DNA of 64,000 bases from an uncultured Candidatus Saccharibacteria bacterium (GCA_938039975.1 CALHTM010000024.1:30685-94684), one strand, 5' to 3'; positions 43,343 to 52,230 are shown, numbered from the stretch's first letter. Translations and numbers: made by a program. Notes: generated by a model from the letters alone, not told the origin.

Positions 43343-45055
43343 TTCAATTATAGCCAGCTCTTTCAAAAGATGTTCAAGCTCATGGAATAGTTTCTCGCCG
43401 CCTTCGTCTGACTGGCCGTTGGTTTCGTAACTGTCAGGATTTAAGCGGCTCATACGGTCGTAGATGTCGTTTAGTACTCCTACAAATAATTTACGCGTTT
43501 TACGAGCCTCTTCGTCTAGGGCTTTCTTTCTAGGGTCGTCATCAGATAACTCATAGTAGCCTTCTTTCTTGAGCTTGGTATCGATATACTTGTAAGCAAT
43601 GTGCGCAATGTCGCCGATTCGCGACCGCCGGCGTTCGTCTATAGTCAAGAATTGGAATTCGATAGGAATATCAACTATCTCGCCAGGCTGGTACGGATGT
43701 TCTTGTCTCGCGATAAACGTTACTTTCGAAACCTCCATCTTCTTGTAGCCGCGTTTTTCAATATCTGCTTCGGTTTGCTGTTTTATTTCGATTTCTGATT
43801 TATCTACGCCAGCTTCGGCTAGGGCTTGAGTCATTATCTCGACATAGTCGCCAGCGCCTTGGATGTAGAGGGCGGATTTTTTACTAGGTGCTTTTTGCAA
43901 TTCAATATTTGGCGTGTTGGAAAGGATTTTTACTATTTCAGCAAAATTTTTCGCCGACGATTGCTTATCGGGCGAGATATCCATCATGGCAAATGGATCC
44001 ATAGGCATATCGCCGTTGTCGCGATCTAATTTATCAGCGCACGAGCCGACAGATTTCACGCGGTAATTACCAGAGGTCAGGCGACCGCTGGGCAGTTGGG
44101 CTGCGAACTCGCCAACTACGGCAGGACATTCTCCGCTATAATCGGGGCCGATTACAAGCGAAACATCGTATTTGTCACCGAAAATATTCTCCAATATACG
44201 CCTGACGCCGACTGTCTTTATATTGAATAACATGTCTCTTGCTTGCTCTATCGAAGCAAATTTGTTCAACTTTTCGAGGCGGATACGTTTTGCTAGGCCT
44301 AGCAGTTTCGAGCCTAAAGCTTCTAGCCCCAATACTTCGCACAGCGGAGCATAGAACGATTCCGCTTCTAAAACATCTTGCAATAGCGCGGACTCCCGGT
44401 TGGATACTGGATGTTCCAAATTATCAATTAATTCGCAAGCTTTGATAATCACAGATTCGATATTTACAGTCTGCAAGAAGTCTTTCATGTATTCCGGATC
44501 GATGCGAGCTTCCGATATAGCCCAAGCTTCTCTTGGAACGACACCCTCGTACCTGTCGGAAATGACGCTGGCTATATCTTTACGGCGATTATTCTCGTCT
44601 GGTAAGCTTGCAGCGGCTTCGTCGGCTAATGTTTTTCGATGTCTGCCAGCTGCCACCTCAATCTCGTCGAAATCTGACAAGATATCCCGCATATAGCGTG
44701 CTTTATCATGGGGGATTCTGGGGTCGGTAAAGTATCTTAATAGTGCTAGTCCGGCAGCGTCGCGCGATTCTTGGCTATATTTTCCGTCTGGGTTGCGGAA
44801 TCGGGATACGATATCATGCAGCATGATTGCATCGCGCGTATCAGGCATAAGATCGCCGGCAAAAGCCTTAACTAACCCATAAACTCTATGAGCATGCTCA
44901 ATCAGATCAGGACGCTCCCGCGAGGCTGCTCTTAGATAATCAATAGCCAGACTGTCAACTAGGTCGTTTGAATTATACTTCTCTGGATATTGTTGACTGG
45001 AAAAACCCTGCTTGTCAGCAGGGTTAAGCGTATTATGTTCCCCCCGTATGAACAC
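43337..45055 (-). CDS. Divergent RelA/SpoT-like protein
   Basis: A 572-residue protein that is distantly RelA/SpoT-like. The N-terminal region has HAHRVYGLVKAF and MLHDIVSRF, where Rel proteins have HDVVED; KACELIDNLEHP fits the Rel KLADRLHN helix and ESFYAPLCEVLGLEALGSKL the Rel YAPLANRLG segment. The synthetase region is weaker: IPIEFQFLT for VEIQIRT and RIGDIAHIAYK for AEYGIAAHWAYK. TGS and ACT domains are absent. It may hydrolyse or make (p)ppGpp, or be a non-catalytic regulator. The GTG at 45055 has no Shine-Dalgarno and lies inside a candidate small RNA, so the start is uncertain. Confidence 0.6.
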   Translation of the reverse strand: MFIRGEHNTLNPADKQGFSSQQYPEKYNSNDLVDSLAIDYLRAASRERPDLIEHAHRVYGLVKAFAGDLMPDTRDAIMLHDIVSRFRNPDGKYSQESRDAAGLALLRYFTDPRIPHDKARYMRDILSDFDEIEVAAGRHRKTLADEAAASLPDENNRRKDIASVISDRYEGVVPREAWAISEARIDPEYMKDFLQTVNIESVIIKACELIDNLEHPVSNRESALLQDVLEAESFYAPLCEVLGLEALGSKLLGLAKRIRLEKLNKFASIEQARDMLFNIKTVGVRRILENIFGDKYDVSLVIGPDYSGECPAVVGEFAAQLPSGRLTSGNYRVKSVGSCADKLDRDNGDMPMDPFAMMDISPDKQSSAKNFAEIVKILSNTPNIELQKAPSKKSALYIQGAGDYVEIMTQALAEAGVDKSEIEIKQQTEADIEKRGYKKMEVSKVTFIARQEHPYQPGEIVDIPIEFQFLTIDERRRSRIGDIAHIAYKYIDTKLKKEGYYELSDDDPRKKALDEEARKTRKLFVGVLNDIYDRMSRLNPDSYETNGQSDEGGEKLFHELEHLLKELAIIEL

Positions 45056-45081
45056 CAGGGCTCGCTTTCGTTCTCACGAAT
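45001..45081 (-). ncRNA. Candidate small RNA or attenuating leader
   Basis: An apparent complete unit on the minus strand. From the predicted start near 45080: hairpin TTCGT-GAGA-ACGAA (45080-45067), then stem AGCG/CGCT enclosing GTGTTC/GAACAT, then a perfect terminator AACCCTGCT-GACA-AGCAGGGTT (45025-45004) followed by TTTTT. About 80 bases in total. It lies across the start of the Rel-like gene, so it is either a free sRNA or a leader ending in an attenuator. No known family was recognised. Confidence 0.6.
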
Positions 45082-45085
45082 CTCT

Positions 45086-45114
45086 ATTGTACCAGAAACG
45101 CCTAAATATGTCAA
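45086..45114 (-). promoter_or_regulatory. Strong promoter for the candidate small RNA/Rel-like gene
   Basis: On the minus strand TTGACA (45109-45114), 17-base spacer, TACAAT (45086-45091): near-consensus sigma-70 type. Confidence 0.82.
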
Positions 45115-45124
45115 TCATTTACTA

Positions 45125-45336
45125 TTGTGTAATGCAGCAAAATTTGCTATAATAGATATTAGACATTGCCAGAGACAGCGGCCGCAGGAGCAATTCTGCT
45201 TAATATGCCGCCGAGGGAATCAACTTTTCCTGTAATATAGTCTTTGGCGAGCGCCAAAGTTTTTTGTCGCTCGCCGAATGTCGCCCCTTAACAATACGAT
45301 CGCATAAATATCAAATAAACCAAAGGAGTATTATCA
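45125..45336 (+). promoter_or_regulatory. rplJ promoter and ribosomal L10 leader
   Basis: TTGTGT (45125-45130), 17-base spacer, TATAAT (45148-45153) inside TTTGCTATAAT. The leader starts near 45160 and has the L10-leader layout: AGAGACAGCGGC, AGGAG, TTAATATGCCGCCGAGG (GCGGC/GCCGC stem) and CTTTTCC. The L10(L12)4 complex binds such leaders to control its own operon. AAAGGAG at about 45322-45328 serves rplJ. Confidence 0.85.
45242..45275 (+). terminator. Attenuator with alternative hairpin in the L10 leader
   Basis: CTTTGGCG (45242-45249) pairs with CGCCAAAG (45252-45259) and is followed by TTTTTT (45260-45265), a terminator. GGCGAGCG (45246-45253) can instead pair with CGCTCGCC (45268-45275), breaking the terminator. 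The two 8-base-pair stems exclude each other. Confidence 0.78.
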
Positions 45337-45861
45337 ATGGCAATTTCCAAAGATAAGAAACAAGCTTTGGTTGCAGAGATGAGCGAGTTGTTTGCCAGCG
45401 CAAAAGCTATTGCCGTGGCTAAATACCAGGGCACCAGCGTAGCTGAATTGCAAGAGCTGCGCAAAGCTGCTCGCGAAAATGGCGTGGTCGTCAAAGTTGT
45501 CAAGAACCGCTTGGTGCGCGTAGCTTTTGCCGCTAGCGAGACGTTCAAAGAGACTGATACTTCTGCGCTGCAAGGCCAGCTAATTTATGCTGTTTCTAGC
45601 GACGACGAGGTGATGGCCGCTAAAGTCCTTAATGACTTTGCAAAGACTCATCCTAGCGTCGAACTAGTCGCTGGATTCAGCAGTGAGGGCCTGGCCCAGA
45701 GTGCTGCCGATGTGGTAGCTCTGGCTGGCTTGCCGAGCAAGAATCAGCTCATCGCTGAGGCTGTGGCGCAACTACTCAGTCCGGTGCACGACGTCACCAA
45801 CGCGCTTTCTGGCAATCTGCATGCATTGCTGGACGGCGTGGCAGACAAAGCAACCGCTTAA
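45337..45861 (+). CDS. rplJ: Ribosomal protein L10
   Basis: A 174-residue L10, the base of the ribosomal stalk. ISKDKKQALVAEMSELFASA begins the RNA-binding domain, with VAKYQGTSVAELQELRKAAR and VVKNRLVRVAF next, and a C-terminal helix (about 140-172) that binds L12 dimers. Length and sequence are normal. AAAGGAG precedes the ATG, and the L10 leader with attenuator lies upstream. rplL follows after 41 bases. Confidence 0.96.
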   Translation: MAISKDKKQALVAEMSELFASAKAIAVAKYQGTSVAELQELRKAARENGVVVKVVKNRLVRVAFAASETFKETDTSALQGQLIYAVSSDDEVMAAKVLNDFAKTHPSVELVAGFSSEGLAQSAADVVALAGLPSKNQLIAEAVAQLLSPVHDVTNALSGNLHALLDGVADKATA

Positions 45862-45902
45862 GCAACCAATCTAATTAAAATTTAACTACAAGGAGAATTA
45901 CT

Positions 45903-46280
45903 ATGGCAGACCTAAAGAAACTTGCCGAAGAGCTGACTAAATTGACAGTTCTCGAAGTAAATGAATTAAAGAATATCCTCAAAGAAGAATATGGCATCGA
46001 GCCAGCTGCTGCCGCAGTTGCCGTTGCTGGTCCAGCTGCCGACGCTGGTGCGGCCGCTGCTGACGAAAAGACTGAATTTACTGTCACCTTGAAAGACGCT
46101 GGCAGCCAAAAAGTCGCCGTCATCAAAGCCGTCAAGGAACTAACCGGCCTTGGCCTCGGCGAGGCGAAAGCTTTGGTTGATAACGCGCCAAGCCCAATCA
46201 AAGAAAAAGTCAGCAAAGACGAAGCCGAAGCTGCCAAGAAAGCTTTGGAAGAGGCTGGCGCTACCGTCGAAGTCGCTTAA
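45903..46280 (+). CDS. rplL: Ribosomal protein L7/L12
   Basis: A 125-residue L7/L12. The N-terminal dimerisation helices (about 1-36, LKKLAEELTKLTVLEVNELK), the Ala/Pro hinge (about 37-55) and the C-terminal factor-binding domain (EKTEFTVTLKDAG, KVAVIKAVKELTGLGLGEAK, EAKKALEEAGATVEV) are all present. AAGGAG precedes the ATG. A strong terminator follows, ending the rplJ-rplL operon. Confidence 0.97.
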   Translation: MADLKKLAEELTKLTVLEVNELKNILKEEYGIEPAAAAVAVAGPAADAGAAAADEKTEFTVTLKDAGSQKVAVIKAVKELTGLGLGEAKALVDNAPSPIKEKVSKDEAEAAKKALEEAGATVEVA

Positions 46281-46322
46281 TCTCGAATATATTTCCAGAT
46301 TCGCACGATCGTATTGTTTTAG

Positions 46323-46352
46323 AAAACGCCTCCAAAATCTGGGGGCGTTTTT
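46323..46352 (+). terminator. Terminator of rplJ-rplL
   Basis: AAAACGCCTCC (46323-46333) pairs with GGGGGCGTTTT (46341-46351, one G-U) with a 7-base loop and a T-run. Confidence 0.9.
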
Positions 46353-46432
46353 GTATGCCTAAAACGGTCGACGATTTTTACAACGACTTTGCGTTCATAT
46401 CTGTTAAACTTGTGGAAAGATAGCCTAAAGGG

Positions 46433-46460
46433 TTGACGTGATATCCTGATGCGTTATAAT
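46433..46460 (+). promoter_or_regulatory. Promoter of the 171-residue protein gene
   Basis: TTGACG (46433-46438), 16-base spacer, TATAAT (46455-46460). The leader of about 37 bases has AAAGGA unusually far (about 13 bases) from the ATG. Confidence 0.72.
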
Positions 46461-46503
46461 TGGAATGATATTATAAAAACATACAAAGGATTGCGAGACT
46501 AGT

Positions 46504-47019
46504 ATGTCAGAATTACCAGAGAAACAAGTCAAGCGGCTCAAGATGCTTATTCAAGACGCCGAGACTAATTTGGCTGCCGCCAAAGAGTTACTAATTAGCA
46601 TAATGGGCGAAGACGGGCAAGTCGTGATGCCGACTAACAGCCGCGAGGATGTCTCGGGCAAAGTTATCGAGGGCGTTTTCGACGGCCAGACGATGGTCGG
46701 CCCGGATGGCAAAAATTACCCGGTACCAGCTAATTACGCTAGCAAGTCTAAGCTAGTTGAGGGCGATATCCTCAAACTAACTATCGCTGATGATGGCGGT
46801 TTCATTTACAAGCAAATCGGCCCGGTTGCCCGCAAGCAAGTTATCGGTACGCTTACGCAGCATGACGGTGCTTACTATGTTGAAGCGCAAGGCAAAGAGT
46901 ATCGGATTTTGCTGGCGAGCGTGACCTATTTCCGCATTAATGTTGGCGATCAGGTTACTATCATTGTGCCAGAAGACAATCCTGATGCCACCTGGGCGGC
47001 GGTTGAAGCAGCTCTATAA
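46504..47019 (+). CDS. Conserved-looking hypothetical protein, coiled helix plus beta domain
   Basis: A 171-residue soluble protein. Residues 1-35 form an amphipathic helix (KQVKRLKMLIQDAETNLAAA). The rest is beta-rich with repeated Gly turns: DVSGKVIEGVFDGQTMVGPD, YPVPANYASKSKLVEGD, LKLTIADDGGFIYKQIGPV. No catalytic motif or membrane segment is visible. The pattern of a helix followed by a small barrel suggests a nucleic-acid- or ribosome-associated protein, but this is inference. Its own promoter and position after rplL do not define a role. Confidence 0.6.
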   Translation: MSELPEKQVKRLKMLIQDAETNLAAAKELLISIMGEDGQVVMPTNSREDVSGKVIEGVFDGQTMVGPDGKNYPVPANYASKSKLVEGDILKLTIADDGGFIYKQIGPVARKQVIGTLTQHDGAYYVEAQGKEYRILLASVTYFRINVGDQVTIIVPEDNPDATWAAVEAAL

Positions 47020-47054
47020 TTTATAAGTTTGGATCATAACAAATAGGGGTATTG

Positions 47055-47942
47055 ATGCATGATTTAGGCGAGGGAACTTTTCGGTTTACACGGGTCAGCT
47101 ACGATCCCAGTAGTAACTTGCCGTATTTGCGCGTCATGGATGATGGCGGTAAGTTCTGGCGTATGCAGCCGCAAGGCGAATTTACTCTATCGTTTGATAC
47201 TAGTACCAAAAAATGTATTGGTTGGTACGATTTGGCAGCTAAGCAATGTCATCGCTGTCCCGGTGACCGCCAGCTTGATGATAAATACGAGCAATGTCCA
47301 GAGTGCCAGCAAAAGACTGGCTTCAATCCAGCGTTCTACAATACTACCAATATCAGCCAACAGCAGGCTGAGCTGAATCAGCAGCCGCATATCTTATACT
47401 TAGCTTATTTCTCGCCAGAGGTGATAAAGGTTGGTATTTCTTATGCTGAACGCAAACTAGCGCGATTGTTAGAACAAGGTGCCCGCAATGCTGCTATCCT
47501 TGAAGTATTTCCTAGTGCTAACATCGCTCGCCAATACGAAGCGAAGATCGCCCGGCTGCCAGGTCTTTGCGAGAGTGTGCAGCTGCGCAAGAAAGCAACA
47601 ATTCTAGCAAATGAACGCTATGATCCGACGCTGGCCGAGCAGAAATTACATCAAACAATCCAGCGGATCGCAGAGCAGTTAGGCGTTAAATTTGATAACA
47701 GCGAATTCTTGGATTTATCGTCGTACATGTTAACTATCGAACCAAAAAGCGATGATCTAACGGAAATAGTCGAGCCAAAAATCGCTGGTTGCTTCGCAGG
47801 GCTAATTGGCAGCATGCTAATTATGCAGCAAAATAGCCGCTTTATTTTCTTACCGATCAAAAAATATATCGGATACAATATGACCATTAGCCGTACTGTT
47901 GAGCAGCTAGATCTAGCGCCAGTTCAAGCTTCGCTATTTTAA
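47055..47942 (+). CDS. DUF2797 zinc-ribbon protein
   Basis: A 295-residue DUF2797 protein. A zinc ribbon in the first half reads QCHRCPGDRQ and QCPECQQKTGFNP (two CxxC pairs, about residues 72-98). The second half has HILYLAYFSPEVIKVGISYAERKLARLLEQGA, split here as LYLAYFSPEVIKVGIS then RLLEQG, resembling a GIY-YIG fold without a proven active site. Function of the family is unknown. AGGGG lies before the ATG at 47055; a TTG immediately before it is also in frame. Confidence 0.8.
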   Translation: MHDLGEGTFRFTRVSYDPSSNLPYLRVMDDGGKFWRMQPQGEFTLSFDTSTKKCIGWYDLAAKQCHRCPGDRQLDDKYEQCPECQQKTGFNPAFYNTTNISQQQAELNQQPHILYLAYFSPEVIKVGISYAERKLARLLEQGARNAAILEVFPSANIARQYEAKIARLPGLCESVQLRKKATILANERYDPTLAEQKLHQTIQRIAEQLGVKFDNSEFLDLSSYMLTIEPKSDDLTEIVEPKIAGCFAGLIGSMLIMQQNSRFIFLPIKKYIGYNMTISRTVEQLDLAPVQASLF

Positions 47943-47970
47943 TCGCTGATTCTGCGCTATAATATAACAA

Positions 47971-49356
47971 ATGGGTAAGGCTTTATATCGGAAATATCGC
48001 AGCCGGTCGCTGAGCGAGATTGTCGGTCAGCCGCATATTACGGCGATTTTAGAACGGGCAATTACTAACGGAACGACGGCGCATGCTTATTTATTGACAG
48101 GGCCGCGTGGCGTTGGTAAAACGTCGATTGCACGGATTCTGGCACACGAAATCAATCGCTTGCCGTACCGCGATGAATCAACTCATCTCGACATTATCGA
48201 GATTGATGCAGCCAGCAATAATTCAGTTGAAGATATCCGTGATTTGCGCGAGAAGGTTCAGATTGCGCCCGTTAGCGCCCCCAAAAAAATCTATATTATT
48301 GACGAGGTTCATATGTTGAGTAAATCAGCGTTCAATGCACTGCTCAAAACGCTTGAAGAACCGCCCGAGCATGCTGTGTTTATCCTAGCAACCACTGACG
48401 CCGATAAATTGCCAGCTACGATTCTTAGCCGTGTTCAGCGCTTTAATTTCCGGACAATTAGCCAAGACGAAGTTGCCGCACATTTGCGTACCATTGCTGA
48501 TGCCGAGCAGATTTCTATTGACGACGACGCCCTGCAGCTAATTGCCCGCTATGGGCAGGGAAGCCTCCGCGATAGTATTAGCCTGCTAGATCAAATGCAA
48601 AATTTAAGCAGCGAGACAGTCACTGCCGCTATGGTCGAAGATTCGCTAGGCTTAGCAAGCACGGCTGAGATTCGACAGCTGCTAGAGGCTTATTGCGCGG
48701 GCGATTTACAAACTATCGCCGATACCTTGCGCGCGCTTGAGCATAGAGGCGTGCCAGCCAATGCTATCAACGAGCAATTACTGTACGAAATCCGTAGCGA
48801 CATTATCAATAAATCTAATTGCTTGCCGCTGGCCGACAAATTATTATCAAATCAGAAAACCGCTTGGCCGTATGTCAAATTGCTGATAGCGCTTGGTTCT
48901 AATACAAATGTTTCTAATTCTGATATTCCTGCGGCGTCAACGCCAGCGCAGCCAGAATCAGCGCAACCAATGGCCGTGAACGAACTAGCGCCTGTTTACG
49001 CGCCGCAGCCAGCTAGCGATACTCCGCAAAAAAAGAAGAAAAATGCCCAGCCAAATCAAACAGCTAATTTTGACTGGTCAAAATTTCTCGAGGCTGTTCA
49101 TGCAAAATCCGCTGGCGCCTATAGTTATCTCGCGAAAAGCGGTTACGAATTAGACGATCAGCAGTTAACGATTTTTGCTGGTAAGAAATTTGCTAAAAAT
49201 CAAATCGAAAAGTCGCTGCCAGTGCTTGCTGGCGCTCTACAGTCACAAAAGCTTGACCGTGAAATTATCGTCAGCGCTAAGCCAAAACCGCCAAAAGATA
49301 GCCAAACCGCCGCTATTCTTGATATTATGGGCGGAGGAGAAGAGGTGAATTTGTAA
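47971..49356 (+). CDS. dnaX: DNA polymerase III gamma/tau subunit
   Basis: A 461-residue clamp-loader ATPase. TGPRGVGKTSIARIL (about 42-56) is Walker A, YIIDEVHMLS (about 108-117) Walker B, ATTDADKLPATILSRVQRF the sensor 1/SRC region, and RYGQGSLRDSISLLDQ sensor 2. The zinc module with four Cys that normally lies between Walker A and the EIDAASN segment is missing: only a short Cys-free link is present. The C-terminal third binds other subunits and has a Pro/Gln/Ala-rich linker. TATAAT (47958-47963) ends 7 bases before the ATG; the stop overlaps dnaB. Confidence 0.94.
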   Translation: MGKALYRKYRSRSLSEIVGQPHITAILERAITNGTTAHAYLLTGPRGVGKTSIARILAHEINRLPYRDESTHLDIIEIDAASNNSVEDIRDLREKVQIAPVSAPKKIYIIDEVHMLSKSAFNALLKTLEEPPEHAVFILATTDADKLPATILSRVQRFNFRTISQDEVAAHLRTIADAEQISIDDDALQLIARYGQGSLRDSISLLDQMQNLSSETVTAAMVEDSLGLASTAEIRQLLEAYCAGDLQTIADTLRALEHRGVPANAINEQLLYEIRSDIINKSNCLPLADKLLSNQKTAWPYVKLLIALGSNTNVSNSDIPAASTPAQPESAQPMAVNELAPVYAPQPASDTPQKKKKNAQPNQTANFDWSKFLEAVHAKSAGAYSYLAKSGYELDDQQLTIFAGKKFAKNQIEKSLPVLAGALQSQKLDREIIVSAKPKPPKDSQTAAILDIMGGGEEVNL

Positions 49357-50705
49357 TGGCCAAGCAAAAAGAAGTCGCTGCCAAAATACCGCCGCAGAGT
49401 ATCGACGCCGAGATGAGCTTGCTCGGAGCAATTTTGATTGACGACGACGTGCTAGCAGATGTCAGCGAGACAGTAAAACCACAAGATTTTTACGACAAAC
49501 GGCACCAGCTGATTTTTAAAAGTATGATGCATTTGTACGAGCAGCATAAGCCAGTCGATCTCTTGACTTTAACCGAGGAACTCAAGAAGACGGATAATTT
49601 CGAGACAATTGGCGGCTCGACGTACTTAACCGAGCTAACCAACTATGTACCTACGGCTGCTCACGCTGCTAGCTATGCTGAAATCGTTGCTCAGAAAGCT
49701 GTTCGCCGGCGTCTGATCAAAGCTAGCGGCGAAATCAGCGAGCTAGGATTCGACGAAGAAATTCCAACCCAGGAAATCCTCGAAAAAGCCGAAGCCGAGC
49801 TATTCAACGTCTCTGACCAAACGATTAAGCAAGATCTGGTCAGTATCGAAACTATCCTCGACGAGAGTTTTTCGCGCATCGAGGAGTTACACCGCAATAA
49901 AGGCCAGCTACGCGGTATCCGCACCGGCTACCAAGATCTCGATAATATGACCGCCGGCTTGCAGCGCAGCGACCTATTCATCCTGGCGGCTCGGCCATCT
50001 ATGGGTAAAACGACGTTTGTAACTAACCTAGCATACAATGTGGCGACTATTGCTAAACTGCCAGTGTTGTTCTTTAGCCTCGAGATGAGTAAGCAGCAGC
50101 TAATAGACCGCATGCTGGCCGATGCCGCTGGTGTTGACAGCTGGAATATTCGTACTGGCAATCTCAGTGACGACGACTTTGCAAAGATTAGTGAAGCTAT
50201 GGGCGAAATGGCTGAAGCGCCGATTTATATCGATGACACGCCAGCACTTAGTGTTCTCGGTATGCGCACCAAAGCCCGCCGAATTGCGCATAATCAAACG
50301 CTCGGGCTAATCATCGTCGACTATCTACAGTTGATGCAGGCGAACGGTAATTACAACGGTAATCGCGTTCAAGAAGTTAGCGAAATTAGCCGCGGCTTGA
50401 AGGTTATCGCTCGCGAGTTGAATGTACCAGTGATAGCGCTTAGCCAGCTTAGCCGGTCAGTTGAGAACCGTACGCCACCAATTCCGCAGCTGGCTGACCT
50501 GCGCGAGTCGGGAAGTATCGAACAAGATGCTGATATTGTTACTTTTATTTATCGCCCTGGCTATTACGAACCAGACAATCCAGATGTCGCCAATATTACT
50601 GACCTAATCATTGCCAAGCACCGCAATGGTCCAGTTGGTAAAGTTCAATTATACTTCCATCCAGAGCGCCTGCGGTTCATGTCGCTAGATAAGCGCCACG
50701 AATAA
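49356..50705 (+). CDS. dnaB: Replicative DNA helicase DnaB
   Basis: A 449-residue DnaB. The N-terminal domain (about 10-115, PPQSIDAEMSLLGAILID) contacts primase, then a linker, then the RecA-like helicase domain: LAARPSMGKTTFVTNLA (Walker A, near 208), VLFFSLEMSKQQL, LIIVDYLQLMQ (Walker B, near 311), VIALSQLSRSVE and LRESGSIEQDAD with the arginine-finger end. Length is normal and no intein is present. ATG overlaps the dnaX stop (TAATG), so the two replication genes are coupled. Confidence 0.97.
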   Translation: MAKQKEVAAKIPPQSIDAEMSLLGAILIDDDVLADVSETVKPQDFYDKRHQLIFKSMMHLYEQHKPVDLLTLTEELKKTDNFETIGGSTYLTELTNYVPTAAHAASYAEIVAQKAVRRRLIKASGEISELGFDEEIPTQEILEKAEAELFNVSDQTIKQDLVSIETILDESFSRIEELHRNKGQLRGIRTGYQDLDNMTAGLQRSDLFILAARPSMGKTTFVTNLAYNVATIAKLPVLFFSLEMSKQQLIDRMLADAAGVDSWNIRTGNLSDDDFAKISEAMGEMAEAPIYIDDTPALSVLGMRTKARRIAHNQTLGLIIVDYLQLMQANGNYNGNRVQEVSEISRGLKVIARELNVPVIALSQLSRSVENRTPPIPQLADLRESGSIEQDADIVTFIYRPGYYEPDNPDVANITDLIIAKHRNGPVGKVQLYFHPERLRFMSLDKRHE

Positions 50706-50733
50706 TCTCTCGCGTGATATAATCATAATTAGT

Positions 50734-52185
50734 ATGCGTAAACCTGCGGACTATACTTTATATAAATATCGCTATATTTTGAGTTATTTTTGCATCGCCG
50801 TACTTTTGGTGGCAGTGCTATGGATCGGCGTATTGTATACTCCTGGCGGTTTGCGCGAGCAAGAAATCAAATCTGTTAGCCAGGCTAGTATGTTGTCGCG
50901 CCAAACTCTTGAGCCGTCGATGGTGGTAAATCTACCGTATTATCTACTGCAGCGGCTATCAATTTTTGTGTTTGGTGTCAGCGAATTTTCGATTAAACTG
51001 CCGTCAATTGCGCTCGGCACCTTGACGATGCTAGGTATTTTCATGTTGATTCGCGCTTGGTTCAAGCCCAACGTTGCTGTCATTTCGACGATTGTATTGG
51101 CAACTTCGACACATTTTCTATTCCAAGCGCAAGATGGTACGCCCGGTATTACCTTTAGCGCTGTTGCAGTCTGGCTGATGGTTGCGGGTATGTATGTGAC
51201 GCGCGGCAAACATTTTCATACATTCTGGAAAGTGCTTGGCGGCGTGTTGATGAGCGTCGCGCTTTATTTGCCGATGGGTGTATACCTGGACTTAATTATA
51301 ATTATCGTGGCTTTAGTTCATCCGCATATCCGAGCGATTATCAAGCGGCTGCCCAAGAAAAAACTACTCATTGCACTGCTGGTCGGCTTGGCTGCGATGG
51401 CGCCGCTAGTTTATGCCTTAATATTAGAACCAAAAGGCATTGGTAAAATACTACTCGGTTTGCCGCCAGACTTCGCTCATATCAAAACTAATGCGCTGCT
51501 TTCAAGCCTTAGCTTGTTTGGTTTTGCTGCTACCGATAGCGCTGCTGACGGTCTGCTGAGGCCAGCTTATGCTATGCCGTTGACGGCTATTGCTTTACTA
51601 GGTTTTTGCCGCCTGGCAGCCACGCATTATACAGCGCGTAGCTATGTTACTATCTTGATGAGCTTGGTTATGGTACCGCTCGCCTTGCTTAATTATAACA
51701 ATCAGTATGCAGTATTTGTTCTAATGGTGATTGCAGTTGCTACTGGCTTTGATTTCTTGATTCGCTACTGGTATCGGCTATTTCCTTGTAATCCATATGC
51801 TCGCGTTGCGGGTTTGTTACCATTAAGCGTACTAGTCAGCGGATTAATTTATATCAGCGTTAACCAATATTTTAACGGATATACGTACAACCCGGCTGTT
51901 GTTCGCGCCTACAACAGTGATCTATCGCTAGTTAATGCCCAATTGCGGCGTCAAAAAAATATGACACTCTTGGCTAATGCGGACGAGGCGCCTATTTATA
52001 ATCTAGCTGCTCACTACAATAAATCCTTAACGGTTGCTACCGAGCTTAATCCCGAAGCAACCCAAGCGGTGGCGACACGCGCCGCCCGCCGCAAGATTCC
52101 GAAAGAATGGCAGCTAGAGAGTATTATAACTAACGCTCGTGCTCAAAATGGCGACCGACTCTATGTCTACAAAAAATTGCCGTAA
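50734..52185 (+). CDS. Membrane glycosyltransferase-like protein (GT39/ArnT-type)
   Basis: A 483-residue polytopic protein with about ten membrane helices. The first external loop reads GGLREQEIKSVSQASM, like the acidic catalytic loop of GT-C enzymes such as ArnT and protein mannosyltransferases; then PYYLLQRLSIFVFGVSEFSIKLPS, as in that superfamily (family pattern G.se...RLps). The soluble C-terminus (about 385-483) is smaller than in ArnT. Donor and acceptor are unknown; a polyprenyl-phosphate sugar is typical. TATAAT (50718-50723) lies 10 bases before the ATG. Confidence 0.65.
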   Translation: MRKPADYTLYKYRYILSYFCIAVLLVAVLWIGVLYTPGGLREQEIKSVSQASMLSRQTLEPSMVVNLPYYLLQRLSIFVFGVSEFSIKLPSIALGTLTMLGIFMLIRAWFKPNVAVISTIVLATSTHFLFQAQDGTPGITFSAVAVWLMVAGMYVTRGKHFHTFWKVLGGVLMSVALYLPMGVYLDLIIIIVALVHPHIRAIIKRLPKKKLLIALLVGLAAMAPLVYALILEPKGIGKILLGLPPDFAHIKTNALLSSLSLFGFAATDSAADGLLRPAYAMPLTAIALLGFCRLAATHYTARSYVTILMSLVMVPLALLNYNNQYAVFVLMVIAVATGFDFLIRYWYRLFPCNPYARVAGLLPLSVLVSGLIYISVNQYFNGYTYNPAVVRAYNSDLSLVNAQLRRQKNMTLLANADEAPIYNLAAHYNKSLTVATELNPEATQAVATRAARRKIPKEWQLESIITNARAQNGDRLYVYKKLP

Positions 52186-52230
52186 TAAGTTATAATTGGT
52201 AGAGTTAATTTCTGAAGAAGGGGAGTCAAA

